Below, piece after piece: positions 10,376-22,283 of a stretch of DNA of 64,000 bases. Positions within the stretch are counted from its first letter, which is position 1. Every line of letters starts with the position of its first letter. The stretch lies in assembly GCA_030386875.1 (NCBI GenBank), contig CM059575.1:13540293-13604292 (forward strand), in the 5' to 3' direction. Below the pieces are notes generated by a model. That model did no database searches. It was not told where the DNA came from and saw only the letters and a list, made by a program, of their open reading frames with translations. Source of the DNA: Morinoia aosen (lineage: Eukaryota; Arthropoda; Malacostraca; Amphipoda; Talitridae). The position numbers and the translations under genes were made by a program.

Positions 10376-11600
10376 ATGAAAAATTAATTACAGTACAATT
10401 AAAATTATACAGTGCGCATTACTCTCAGGAAAAGTACTTCAAGTAGACGAAAAACATTCGGCAGGTATCATTAGAAATTATTGAACTTAAAGGAGAAGTA
10501 AAAAAGTACACCTACAAATTAGTAATTGGTATTTATTTTTTCCTTCTATTTGCAGTGTTTTTTTAAGGTAATTGGGTAGTAATAAAGTTTTTTAGAATAT
10601 TATCTTTTTACTTCTGCAAAATATTCTGTAAATACTCTGCAAATTGTTCTGCCAAGTATTCTGCCAATACTGACGATCAGGGCTCCCACTGAAAATGTTC
10701 AGATAAACCTAGATTGAACATGAAAAAAATCCAGATTCGTTAAAAATAAATGTAGAAGTGTAGTTTTAATAAGAAAAAAGTAAAAGTTAACATTCGTCAG
10801 TAGAAACAATGACGGTAATGCTGATTTTATTCCTGTATTTCCTCCTAACTCTCTTCTGTAGCGAAAATTTCAATATTAAGTCGACTTTTCTGTTGTCCAA
10901 GGCGCTTTTCATTACGCTGGTGACATACTCTGTTGATGACATCTCGGACCGATTTCGGTTTAAGCTTCCAACCGTGACAGGTTTTTCTTTCCTTCCATTA
11001 ATCATTCTTCTTTGAAAGACTGCGTATACCTCGTTTTAGACATCGTTTTTGGAGGACTAGACATTTTGAATACTAGTGCGGCAATAAAATAAAAATTTGA
11101 ATGTTTAAAAAAATTAATTTTTAGGCATTCATTTAAAGGAATGCACGACCAGCTTTACGATCAAAATGAGTGTCATCTCACTGCAACGTGCCAAGCAAAT
11201 CGAAGCAACACAAGTGGAACGCCGGCTATCCCTGGCTTGGCCGGGCTTGCAAGTTCGTAAGGTACTCGTTCCTTACGCGTTTTTAAGGTCGATAAACAGA
11301 TTGGACACGTTTTACCCCATCCGATAGGCGTGGTTTTGAATCAGATATTCATTTGCAAACGGTGTTGGAACAATAATTCCTAGCTGCATCATTAAATTTA
11401 CTTCAGTTAATGATGAATTTACTGTCTTGACTTGATTAAAAAAATATTTAGCAATAGATCAAAAATTAAACCTAGCAGCCCAGGAGGGGTCGAAAAAAAC
11501 AAGATCTCGGTGGACAAACTCAGGAGGGGGAGCCCTGCGTGACGATTGCTGTCTCTCGGGAAGGAGCGTTATATTGAGCGGCAATGTAAAAGCAAGTCGG
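10376..11600. other. Non-coding interior of the putative DNA transposon
   Basis: AT-rich sequence without a believable frame. The two opposed short frames around 10787-11015 are overlapping shadows in low-complexity sequence. Confidence 0.4.
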
Positions 11601-11804
11601 TGTGCACTGACGCTCAATCCTCTCGTGGGCGGAGCTATTGCAAGTTCACTGTCGCTCCACACCGTCGCTCCACACACACCGCTAGTGTAAAATGAGCTGT
11701 AGTGAGACTCCATCTTAATGACGTTCACTGTGTCGCGATTCCGCATTTGGGCTGGTGCTCGTAATTTTAGTCCACGGGATCTACTAGACATCACACACAC
11801 TCCA

Positions 11805-12420
11805 CACTAAAACACCATGCCCCTAAATCAGACCTTCAACTGACTCACCTCTCTATACTTTGAGGCGTTCTGATGCATGGAAACCCAACTCACTACATGA
11901 CATGAAGCTGCTACCCCCATCTGCGTGCTTTCCCTCGCAGAAACCAGCCACACGAGCTCAGATTTTTCACTAAGATTCTACCTTGCTGGTAAACCACCCA
12001 GGCTGCCGCTACTAGCAGACCTTTACCTATCATTGCAAATATCTCCCATTGTTGACTTATTATTGGCAGCCGAGCTCAACGCTCATAACTCATTATAATA
12101 ACTCACAACTCATAACTCACTACGCACACGAAGCCGCACTCTTCCGGAGACCTGCTGAGGATTCACAACCAAGATTGAATCCCTAAAGAAGTCCACGAAG
12201 AAGCAAGACTGCGACTCAACACTTCACCTCCAATAAATGCCAAAAAGGCGAGCATATTCGGACTTTCCTTCGCCTTTCACTTGATGGTTTGGGAAACAGT
12301 CCTTATAACGACACCAGTTGTGTGTGTGAATGCCTTACTTCTTGGGAGCCATGGTAGCCTGATCCAATCTAATCCTTTTCTCATTGTTGCCTCCCCAGGC
12401 AGCTGGTGACCCTCTTAAGC
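11805..12420 (+). repeat. Old LTR remnant with primer-binding-like site
   Basis: The layout resembles the ends of LTRs A and D: a CCAATAAA poly(A)-like signal (about 12230), a T/C-rich tail, then CTGGTGACCC at about 12400. The same ten bases start the internal region of element D (34400) and match the tRNA-Trp-type primer site of CsRn1 elements. No coding sequence follows, so it is a fragment. Confidence 0.4.
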
Positions 12421-12504
12421 ATTGTAATACTTGAAGTCTGGTAAACAACTTATCAACCCCAAAACCAAAATTTCACAGATGCCTCAGAAGTCGCTGAACT
12501 TATT

Positions 12505-12668
12505 CATAGCGGTGCGGCTTTCGGACCCGCCTCCGTGCGGGCAAACCCGGGTTCGAGTCCCGGCGCTGGTGGCGATTTTCTCTGTTGGGTATAGGGGAAA
12601 AATTACGAGCACAATACCTCACTTTACCCAGGTGTCTGAAATGGGTACCGGTCTTAACCGGGGGAAAC
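12505..12668 (+). mobile_element. tRNA-derived SINE, 5' part (head and body)
   Basis: The head has a tRNA-like shape with an intact B box (GGGTTCGAGTCCC near 12550) and a paired CCGCCTCCGTGCGGG arm. The body matches the SINE at 2600-2895. The copy stops at GACCGGGGGAAA-type sequence (here AACCGGGGGAAAC) and ends in an A-rich run. It therefore lacks the LINE-like 3' tail seen in the other two copies. Confidence 0.8.
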
Positions 12669-12768
12669 AAAAAAACAAAACAAAACCGTTTATTTCCAAG
12701 TTACCACATGAGATACATGCCAACATATTGGCTTTTAAAAGTTTCTTAATATAAGACGTCCTAAAACA

Positions 12769-13200
12769 AAAGTTCCATACGAGGAGTATTAATTAACAAA
12801 CCATCCGAGGTGTACAAATAGATAAGCCATACGAGGCATAATAATAGACAAACTATACGAGGTGTGCTAACAGACAAACTATCAGAAGTGTACAAATAGA
12901 TAGACCATACGAGGCATATTAATAGACATAATATACGAGGCGTATTAATAGACAAACCATACGTGGTGTGCTAATAGTCTAACAAAGTTCCATACGAGGA
13001 GTACTAATTGACAAACCATCCGAGGTGCATAAATAGATAAGCCATACGAGGCATATTAATAGACAAACTAAACGATATGTACTAATAGACAATCCTATCA
13101 GAGGTGTACAGATAGATAGACCATACGAGGCATATTAATAGAAAAAATATACGAGGCGTACTAATAGACAAACCATACGTGGCGTGCTAATAGTCTGACT
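12769..13200 (+). repeat. Minisatellite with 215-bp higher-order repeat
   Basis: A basic unit of about 24-27 bp, roughly CCATACGAGGCGTACTAATAGACAAA, is repeated about 17 times with variants. A distinctive variant set recurs in the same order: GTTCCATACGAGGAGTA at 12772 and 12987 (offset 215), and a closing CGTGGTGTGCTAATAGTCT at about 12962 and 13172. The array is therefore two copies of an eight-to-nine-unit higher-order repeat. Confidence 0.85.
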
Positions 13201-13275
13201 CTGTCAAGGGTAGTTGAATGAGAAATGATGAATATTATCTCTTGGATATTTTATATTCCAAGAGATTCCTGTACA

Positions 13276-13397
13276 GCGCTTCTTGTCTTTTTCCTACTTC
13301 GATAATTTCAACTAAAAACTTGGGAGTTTCGAAGAATTCTTTAGTAGTTTTCGAATTATTTATAAGATTATCGAAGTAGGAAAAATACAAAAAACGC
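13276..13397. repeat. Inverted repeat (possible MITE or hairpin)
   Basis: A perfect 19-bp inverted match (TTTTTCCTACTTCGATAAT at 13288-13306 and its complement at 13367-13385) extends outward with mismatches (AGCGCTTCTTG against AGCGTTTTTTG). The loop is about 60 bp. Confidence 0.7.
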
Positions 13398-13399
13398 TA

Positions 13400-15530
13400 C
13401 ACCGTACTAGATTGAAACACCACCGTAAATGACAATCAAGTATTGAGAAAAAGATTGTCTCGAAATTATTTGTAAAGAACATCGCGCAACACAGCACGCA
13501 CATCTAGAAATGCGTAAACAAACTTACACTCAAGAAAGAAATGCAGGGCTTGTTCGGCATACAAATATAGAGATAATGTTTGCACGAGCGCTTTATTTCA
13601 TTTCTCTGTTTATGCTTTTAAATTCTTCTGTTCACAGAAATGCCCTTCGGGGTCGTGATAGATCGATTTATAAACCATTAAGCAAGCGCAATCAATTTGT
13701 TTATTTCTGAAATTTGGGGCAGTGTTAACTGATCGCAGAGCTTTAGGTAAAATGTAATGTGTCTTGAGGTTTTGCTTTTTATGCAAAAAGTGAAAATAGA
13801 AACCTATATATATACATGTGCGCATATATGTGTGCGAAACGTGTGCATGTTTACACTGATACATTGACATTAATGTTTGCGTGCGCACACATACATACTC
13901 ACGCACACACTAACACACAAATTTATATATATACGTATTGAAAATGAATATAAGAAAAATGCTAATAGACATGAAAAATAATTTTGCTCCTTCAATACTT
14001 AATATGACAGCCAAAGCTCTGATGAATCGTAAGAAATAACCTGAGGAAAGATAAGGAATAGAAAAAGGACTTCAAAAAACGTATAAATGGAATGGTTTTT
14101 TAATTTCCTAAAGGAAATTTCAAGAAAACTCAAGTTACCGCCGAGGAGCAACAACAAAAAAGAAAGAAAACATATCATATCTTCAATATATCATATCATA
14201 TATCATATCTTTTCGATATTCTCTGCAACATCATGCGGACATGGGTACATGGGATAAAATGGAGATACAGTGTAAGCCAGTTACCACTCATGATTGACAA
14301 ATATCTACATAATTTTGGCAGAAATGCGCAAACAAACATATACTCAACATCAAAATTTATAGCTTGTACAACATACGGACAGTAGGATAATTTTACCACG
14401 ATTCATCCGCTCAAATTGCGATTAATACCATTAATCCGATTCACAGAGACGCCCTCTGGGGAAGTGAGAGATCTATTTTTTAATCATTTCGCTAGTGCAA
14501 TAAAATTTATTAACCGGATGGTTTTTGTGTAAAGAAATGAAATAGAAAAATGTGTATCTATTTATGTAGATATATATAACTACATACGTACACACACATA
14601 TTAATATATATACTTATTGAAAATGATATATAAGAAAAAAATACATATATAAAATAAAAAGATAGAAACAACCTACCATCTATTACACCGATAATGACAG
14701 TTGAGCTCAGTGTAATCCTAAGAAATTATTCGAAGAAAAAGGAAAAGAAGACTTCGAAAAACGTAAAATAAACTGGTTTATAGTTTCTTCATAGAAATTT
14801 TTAAGAAAACTCAGGTTACAGTCAAGAAACAACACAACTCTTCAGCGTTATACGGACATGTGTACATGGGATAAAATGGAGTAACATTGTAGCCGGATAT
14901 CACATCTGAGTGGAGAATATTTACAAAATTTGGCACATATAGGTAGATTAAGCAAAGGTCCAAAGTGATAATTTTGATTATAGAAATTAACAGTTTTTTC
15001 CGATTTTAAAGTTTAGTGCTAGTGTGCACTGAACGCACGGAAAAATATAAAAAGACTAAATGAAAATGCTTAAATTACCCCCTCCCCCCAGCTCAGCCGA
15101 AATCGATTGAAAACATCTTCGAGAATGATTTTGAAATAGCGAGACAACGTTAGCCAAAATTTGATTCATTATAAACTTTGCACCACCCTCACATCTATAA
15201 ACCTGTATATTGGTGTACACACAAAATGTATTTTAGAGTATGTTTTCCATACGGATATTAAATATTAATACAGAAAAGAGAAAAAATAACAAAATAAAGA
15301 TGAGGAAATATTCTTTAATTATGGAAAAAACGTTCGTTCTGCTGTATTGAACTCACGGCTGGGGTGCTCATTATTGTCGACGGAAATAGTTAAAATGAAT
15401 ATACGAATGGCTTAGCAAACGTAAAATGAAATGGTTTCTAATTTTCTAACAGAAAATTTCAGGAAAATTAAAATTTCTGGTAGATGGGAAATTCACACCG
15501 AAATGATGCAGGCCCTATGACAAAGATGCA
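13400..15530. repeat. Degenerate tandem duplication, about 620-680 bp unit
   Basis: Segments recur in order and orientation. ATGCCCTTCGGGG (13641) resembles GCCCTCTGGGG (14450). A TATATATAC-TATTGAAAATGA block is at 13927 and 14606. GAATGGTTTTTTAATTTCCTAA is at about 14089 and resembles ACTGGTTTATAGTTTCTTCA (14772) and ATGGTTTCTAATTTTCTAAC (15431). ACATGGGATAAAATGGAG is at about 14248 and 14865. No frame is believable. It looks like an old satellite-like or duplicated transposon sequence. Short alternating purine/pyrimidine tracts lie at 13808-13925. Confidence 0.6.
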
Positions 15531-16385
15531 AAATGACGTGACACATTTACTCTAAATTCTTTTACAGTTTTAGAGTTTTTGATATGCTGTGGAAGCTTGT
15601 TCCACAAAAAAGCTCCAGAGACTGAGAGAGCTTTTTGCCCCATGTTAGATGAACAGTAACTGACTAAAACATCATCCCTCCGATTTGGTTTTTTGTTTGG
15701 GATTTTAGATGGAAAAATTTTACCACCTCTGCATTACTTTGGGGGAGGTACAGGAGGAGAACACTCGTCGAGCTTTTTGAATCATGAATCTGTTCGGTAT
15801 TGGGATCCAGTCGAGTTTTCTTAAAAGAGGGGTGACATGATCGTATTAATTGAAATTTCCTCTGCATGCCACTTTGGCGGCGAAATTTGCACATTTTTGC
15901 AACTCTTCCTGACGACATTGAGGTAAATCTCCACACACAAGACTGCAGTAGTCCAGACGCGATAAAACTAAAGACTGAATCACTAATAATCTAGATTTTT
16001 CGCCAAGTGTATCTTCATACGATGAAAGAACATTAAGGTTCCGTTAATTTTGTTGCACATTGTTTCGACTTGTGAATTGAAAGTCATATTTGTGTCAAAC
16101 CAAACACCCAGATTTTTAACCTTCTCTACTGGTTCAATTGTATCGTCTCCAAATGTTAGCTTGAATGGTGGTAAATTTTTAGTCGCATTCTGTAATCCAA
16201 AAATAATGCATTGCGTTTTACTTGCATTAAGTTTGAGGCCATTATGGTCATACCACAATTTCAGATTTCTCAGAAGGTTTTCAGCGTTGGCTTGTGTTTC
16301 TTTTAAATCCGCTGTTGAGCTTGTCATGACAATTTTTACGTCATCAGCATACATTGAGATTTGAGAAAGCATACATTGAGAAAGC
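15531..16385 (-). mobile_element. Non-LTR retrotransposon RT fragment (CR1/Jockey-type), broken
   Basis: The minus strand encodes RT from the catalytic YADD (SQISMYADDVKIVM, near 16345) through GLKLNASKTQCIIFG, VKNLGVWFDTNMTF and a C-terminal FLWNKLPQHIKNSKTVKEFR block near 15600. The frame changes between about 15940 and 15985. The 5' part of the LINE is absent. The junction with the SINE tail on the right carries a short local duplication (GCATACATTGAGA twice). Confidence 0.85.
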
Positions 16386-16492
16386 GTCATGGCGTCCTGG
16401 TGTTAGGGATAAGGCATTTGAAAATCCAATGTACAAGGTGAAATATATCAGCCTTGAATTGGAAATAAAGCATCCGTAGAAGCCTTCATTAT
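16386..16492 (+). mobile_element. SINE 3' tail fragment
   Basis: Matches the 3' part of the SINE at 2600-2895 (TCATGGCGTCCTGG, CAATGTACAAGGTG, GGAAATAAAGCATCCGTAGA), on the plus strand. The head is missing, so this copy is 5'-truncated. Confidence 0.8.
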
Positions 16493-17075
16493 ATTCGGGC
16501 CCACAGGTTGCTATACTCCAATTTGACAATTGTACTAGACTTGAAAAACATTCTACCTCTGTGTCACCTGTGGTAAATAAATTGTTTAAATTGTTTAAAT
16601 ATTCTATCATGTGTTCCCTGTTAAACTCATTGTTACATTGATGATTTCAGTTTCGTTCTGGATTAGCTTTCAAGATCCAAGTCTTAATTATGGAGTCAGA
16701 TAAGTTAGCTTAATTTACCATTTGATCCTCTGGTTACTTTCTCTCAACGGGTGAGTCGATAGCTATTGTATTAGTAGTATTGGTATTTTTAGAACCTGTC
16801 GCAAATCTTATTTCTTACGAAAAACTATGAACAATTGGGGGAATATAAAATCGAGCGGTCGAGAGCATTTAATATTAATTAGGTACAAGCACGACCTTTC
16901 TTTCGACAGAAATGAGATTAGGTGCTGATGTTGGTAAACATGCTCCAGGCGGCCACGAATTGCGGAGAAGACCAAAACGGCGCAGTCTTCTCCCACCAAC
17001 TGCCGTTTAACGTCACCTGGCGAAGTGAAGAATATGTTAGCTTTAATATATTGAAAGGTACGAAACCTAGTCATA
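16493..17075. other. Unassigned spacer
   Basis: No reliable gene, RNA or repeat seen. A short plus-strand frame at 16922 runs straight into the 26-bp array and is probably not a gene. Confidence 0.4.
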
Positions 17076-17700
17076 GGGCGAGAGCCCGAAAGGTTATAAT
17101 AGGGCGAGAGCCCGAAAGGTAATAATAGGGCGAGAGCCCGAAAGGTAATAATAGGGCGAGAGCCCGAAAGGTAATAGTAGGGCGAGAGCCCGAAAGGTAA
17201 TAATAGGGCGAGAGCCCGAAAGGTAAAAAAAGGGCGAGAGCCCGAAAGGTAATAATAGGGCGAGAGCCCGAAAGGTAATAATAGGGCGAGAGCCCGAAAG
17301 GTAATAATAGGGCGAGAGCCCGAAAGTTAATAATAGGGCGAAAGCCAGAAAGGTAATAATAGGGCGGAAGCCCGAACTGTAATAATAGGGCGAAAGCCCG
17401 AACTGTAATAATAGGACGAAAGCCCGAACTGTACTAATAGGGCGAAAGCCCGAACTGTAATAATAGGGCGAAAGCCCGAACTGTAATAATAGGGCGAAAG
17501 CCCGAACTGTAATAATAGGGCGAAAGCAGGAACTGTAATAATAGGACGAAAGCCCGAAACTGTAATAATAGGGCGAAAGCCCGAAACTGTAATAATAAGG
17601 CGAAAGCCCGAACTTTAATAATAGGGCGAAAGCACGAACTGTAATAATAGGGCAAAAGCCCGAACTGTAATAATAGGGCGAACGCGAACTGTAATAATAG
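17076..17700 (+). repeat. 26-bp tandem array with a palindromic core, two variants
   Basis: About 24 copies of a 26-bp unit. The left half uses GGGCGAGAGCCCGAAAGGT plus AATAATA. The right half uses GGGCGAAAGCCCGAACTGT plus AATAATA. Each unit has a GGGC...GCCC hairpin. Transition units with mixed features lie at about 17336-17380. The right-hand units vary more (1-bp insertions, a truncated final unit). Confidence 0.95.
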
Positions 17701-18358
17701 GCAAGTTAATAGAAATTTAGACTATCCGCCAGGAAAAAGTAGGAGTCGACTGGTCTAAAGGCTCCATTGACACCAACTCACTAGCAGACATGCGCCCAGC
17801 CTAAGAGTGACGAACCTCGAATGTCCATGGAGTTGGGAGCTCCTCCGACGACAGATGGTTAGGGCGAGCTTGCAGGAGCCGCGTTGGTGTACGGCTCACA
17901 GCTTCGGCATCGCACCATCCTGACGTCCGTCGATGCATGAGATTCCCAGCTCCAGCCCAAGACAACCAGAAGAGCGAAGGCGGAGCGAAGAAGCAGCGCG
18001 GTAACGGTGAGCTTAGCCACTCATCCTCCCGTCGCCTGTTCGCCTTAAAACGTTGCAGGAAAGACGCATCCAAACCCAAACCTTAGGTTCGGAGCAAATT
18101 AGCCCAACGGCGGAACCACGTAAAACCTGCGTCGACAGGGAAGCGCTACACACAGAGTCAGTAGCCGGTAGTTATGATCTGCTGATAATTGGGTCAGATG
18201 GCCGGAGCAGAGCTTTTTCTGCTGTGTCTATGGGAGATACAGTAAACTGGATACTGTATTTGGCCAAACTTAAACTAGGAGCCGTCTACCAGCGAGCCAG
18301 GACCACTCTAAAACCAGTCGACCAAATTTAGATCAATATTTAGTATATTTCTCATCAG
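17701..18358. other. GC-richer unassigned stretch
   Basis: Two short open frames overlap at their ends (minus 17801-18079, plus 18053-18331). Neither shows a domain I recognise. The base composition is less AT-rich than the neighbours, which may mark a fragment of a mobile element. I do not assign a gene. Confidence 0.35.
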
Positions 18359-18486
18359 GTTTAACCTCGTGGAAACTTGTGTTTCACCTCCTGGAACCTT
18401 GTGTTTTACCCCTCGGAAACTTGTGTTTAACCTCTTGAAACATTGTGTTTCACCTCTCAGAACCTTATGTTTCACATCTCGGAATC
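18359..18486 (+). repeat. 22-bp tandem repeat
   Basis: Nearly six diverged units of about 22 bp, consensus TTTCACCTCTCGGAAACTTGTG. Confidence 0.85.
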
Positions 18487-18761
18487 AAAATCCCGTACAC
18501 TCAAATGAACTCCCAAGTAAACTGACGACACACGAAAATGATTATTCATCCCCCAATCATCACACCCTGCCTAAACATTTCCTACATCTTTGATTTTAGA
18601 GCGATTAGGCAAATAGTACATTTTATGATGGGCTTCTTACAGCTCATGAAAAATGTCCTGGCAATGTCCCCAATACAATCTTGAAATTTCTTAAGCGAGA
18701 GATTGGGTGAATGAAGGCAAGCTCTACGAGTAAAAAAATCCCTAGCATGCTTTTTCTGCTG
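18487..18761. other. Pre-insertion flank of the nested stack
   Basis: Ends in GGCT, the target-site duplication of solo LTR A1. The original locus continues at 48296. No gene recognised. Confidence 0.5.
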
Positions 18762-19338
18762 GGCTTGTAGCAGTCGCTACAAAATGTCTAAATTCATTAA
18801 ATTTCTCAATAACATTTAAATAACATTATTATTGGCATTAAAAATCTTACTTTAAATTATTATTAATAATTTTCTACTTATAATTATTAATCTTAAAGGT
18901 TTTTGTGTAAATGCACATAAAGAGAATAATATCGACAGTCGTTCGAGTTTTAGCTCGTCGTGTGGCAACATCCGGACGCACGCCATTTTCTTAGCGTCAT
19001 TTCGCATTGTGATCTCGTGTGGTGCACAGCGTCGCGTAAGTGGAAATAAAGTGTTTTAATTCAGTTAGAGATTTTCTTAAAGTATTACGTGCTTCATAGT
19101 AGCTCTTGAGAATATTTTTTACCAGTGCTGCTAGTAATTTCAAGGTGCTCAGTAATTGTTTTCTTAGATATATTTCGTACGTATTGTTGAGCATTTCTAA
19201 TCTGTTGTTTAGTTAATGGTGTAGTCGTGGTAGGTGTATTTTACCCGTGCTGCTAACATTTCTTAGCTTTATAGATCGTAATTATGGCGTAGGCGTGATT
19301 GGTGTGTTCAGTATTTCCATTTATATTCCGCACCCTTT

Positions 19339-19559
19339 CCAGTGTGCAGTGTTCGATAATCCATACCTATCCAGCACACTTGTGCAGTGTTCGATAATCC
19401 ATACCTATTCAGCACACTTGTCCAGTGTTCAATAATCCATACCTATCCAGCACACTTGTGCAGCGTTCGGTAATCCATACCTATTCAGCACACTTGTGCG
19501 GTGTTCGATAATCCATTCCTATTCAGCACACCTGTGCAGTATTCAATATTTACATGTAT
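19339..19559 (+). repeat. 38-bp tandem repeat inside LTR A1
   Basis: Nearly six units of 38 bp, each with GTGTTCGATAATCCATACCT and a small hairpin GCACACTTGTGC. A2 and D, which are related LTRs, lack this expansion, so it arose within A1 or its subfamily. Confidence 0.9.
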
Positions 19560-21637
19560 AGTCAGCACGTTGACAGTGTGGCGCTGCCTGTAGGTTTCGT
19601 AAATAGCTGATTTTGGTGCCAGAAACTTTAGTGTAGCGTCACACGGGCATATTATGAGATTACCGGGGTTCATATTGATGATCGTGTGTTTAAATTATTA
19701 TCGCCCGATCGCGTACATAAATCATGTAGTTTTCATAATAATGTTTAACAATTACGATTTTTTACACAATTAAATTCTTGTTAGTATCAGGCTTATTTTT
19801 GAAATCGAGAGCATGGAGAAAAGTTATATTGTTAGCATGTTTAAATCTGTCCCTATTCTTCATGAGCTTAAAAAAGAGAAATAATAAGCGCGATGATAGA
19901 TCTGTAGGAAGACTTAGGGTTTCTCCGTGATGGGAATTTACCGCTACTAGGGAAACAGCTGTTGTGGGTTTTTTGTTGGTGTGTCTTTCCGGAATATTGT
20001 CATCTAGCTCCCTGAATATTTCCAGATTCTCCGACGTCACCAACACCACAACACATCCATCCCTGGGCCTTTAGCTTGGCCTCTAGTTCTGTAGCATTAG
20101 CTACAAAATGTATAAATCAAGTGAATTTCTCATTAAAATTTAAATAGCATAATTATTGGCATTAAAAATCTTACTTCACATTATTATTAATAATTTTCTA
20201 CTTATAATTAGTAATCTTAGAAGTTTTTGTGTAGAAGCACAAAAATGAAAATACCACCGAGAGTTGTTCGAATTTTTAAGTCGTTGTGATGGCAACATCG
20301 CAGCCGACGCCATTGTCGGACCGTCACTTCTTACTTGTGTGTTAGCTCGTGTGGGTCAGCGTCTCGTAAGTGAAAATAAGTGTTTTGACTTTAGCAAATC
20401 TTGCTTAGAAGATTATGTGTTTGTCATCGTGTTTAGGCTAAGTGATTTTTATCAGTGCTGTGTTATTTAAAGATGTGCAAATAGTTCGTAGATATTTCGT
20501 GCGAATTGCATGGCATATTCTGAAGTGTTCTCAGAGATGGCGTAGCGTGAATGGTGTGTGTCATGTTCATTTCTATGTTCAAGGTTACACTATATATATT
20601 CAAATATTTCCTTTCCACTGCAAGTATATACTTACAGTGTTTCAGTATAATTGGCATGTGGACAGTGTAGGACTGCCTGTTGATTTTTCGTACGGGCATA
20701 TTATAAAATTACGGGATTCATTCATATTCGTTCATTCTATTGTTGATTGTGTGCTTAAATTAGATCGCCGATCGTGTTCAGAAATCACATGTAGTTTTCA
20801 TAATATGAACAACAAATTATGACTTTCTCAAAATCACAATTCTTATAAATGTCATGCTTATATTTTAAATCAAGAGCATTAGAGAACAGGTTGTTAGCAT
20901 GTTAAATCTATCCTTTTCTTCATGAGCTTAACAAAGAAGGAAACGAATAGCTCGAGTTTAAAATCTGTAGGAAGAAACTCAGGGTTTCTCCGTGATGGGA
21001 ATTTACCGTTGCAATGCTAAGGAGAACAGTTGTTGTGGGTTTTCTTGGTGCCTCTCCGGGAATGTATCATTCAGCGTCTTCGAATATTCCAGATTCTTCG
21101 ACGTCAACAAACGCCACAACACATTATCCCTGGGCCTTGAGCTTTACCTTTAACTCAGCCTTGAGTTTCGCCATTTACTTTCCCCTAGTTCTGACGTGAG
21201 CCGGACTTTTACCTGGGCTTTATTTACCTTGCATTCACCTCGGTAGCGAGCTGTTTTCAGCCTGGTATATTATCTAATTACTGGCTAAATATTAAACTGC
21301 TTCCAACAACGGACACTTGTCTTCAGCGTGTAATGATCTTAAATTTCAAAACCAATTAAGATCGATTTACCAACATCAACCACGGCTCAAATTAATTTTC
21401 ATTCATCTGCTCAAATTAAGCAGACTTGAAGCTTATTCTGAAATCCCACTGATTTCTCTGGCTTGCTAATTTGCCCGTACTCTGAAAGTGACGTCCACCA
21501 AAACACACACACACGCACACCCTGTCAACTTCGTCGCTCGCCGGAGCCTTTCGCCTGCACGGACTGCACCATCTCAGTCAAGCTCTTCAGTTAATCAAGA
21601 ACGCAGCGGTCCTTCCGGCTTCTTCCAATAAATATCT

Positions 21638-22054
21638 TGTAATATAGCGAGTAGTGTAAGTTCTAGTTAGAGAGACCATAAGTTGGCAACGCTCGAGAGA
21701 GCAACACTCGCAAGTCAGTCTGCTATTGGCCTCGGGTTCAACAACAAGTACATGTTGACCGAGTGTGTGTATATAAGTACCTACTGTGGTTGGTATCTAA
21801 CTTCTTAATTTCTAAACTAATGTACTAATTCTATTCTACCCTATTCTATATATATTCCCGTCTATCTCCGCTCTACTCTGACTAACCACAGTATTGCACA
21901 TTGAGTATTTAAGTTAAGATATCCAAGAGGTGAGTGAACTATTTACCTAAATTGCTGTGTCATAGCACGGTCTATTTTGTGCAGTACTCTATCTATGTTG
22001 TGTCTATGTGGAACCTATGCTGTGCTCTAGTGTAGGGCTATCCACTCCATAATA
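21638..22054 (+). repeat. 5' LTR of element B
   Basis: 417 bp, starting TGTAATATAGCGAGTAG and ending CCACTCCATAATA. It contains a TATA-like TATATAAG near 21772. It matches 30933-31349 except for three positions seen by eye. Confidence 0.92.
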
Positions 22055-22283
22055 CTGGCGACGAGGATTTTTTTTGTAGAACTATTGGGAGAGGCTAGAC
22101 TAATGAAGGAACTCAGAATTTATATTATTATTCAGTGGCTAGAGTATTGATGCTGTAAATTTCTGATTTTTTTTAACAAGGTGTGTTATTACAGTCTCTT
22201 AAATTGGCTACTCTTGCAACTGATATTGTTGCTACTACTATTTCAGGTAGATATCTGACAATTAGCTGTAAAGCTGGGTAAAA

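Larger units (their letters stand above)
9905..11706 (+). mobile_element. Putative TIR DNA transposon carrying a MADF-like ORF
   Basis: The left end (about 9910-9990) and the reverse complement of the right end (about 11610-11700) share CTTTTACATTGACGGTGT / ATTTTACACTAGCGGTGT, clusters of GCTCC and CACCGTCGCTCC, and AGCTCCGCCCAC. That order suggests diverged terminal inverted repeats. Inside lies a short frame with MADF-type features. MADF/Myb-like proteins are typical partners of PIF/Harbinger transposases, but no DDE transposase is visible, so the copy would be non-autonomous. No clean TSD was found, so limits and superfamily are tentative. Confidence 0.4.

Noticed and set aside
12540-12575. 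A tRNA gene
   Set aside because: The B box and arms look tRNA-like, but the sequence continues into a SINE body shared with 2600-2895 and lacks a proper acceptor stem end.
17076-17700. CRISPR-like array
   Set aside because: The 26-bp units are contiguous and have no unique spacers, and the context is eukaryotic. It is a tandem repeat.
17801-18331. Two opposing short frames in GC-richer sequence
   Set aside because: They overlap each other and show no recognised domain. Noted as unassigned sequence only.
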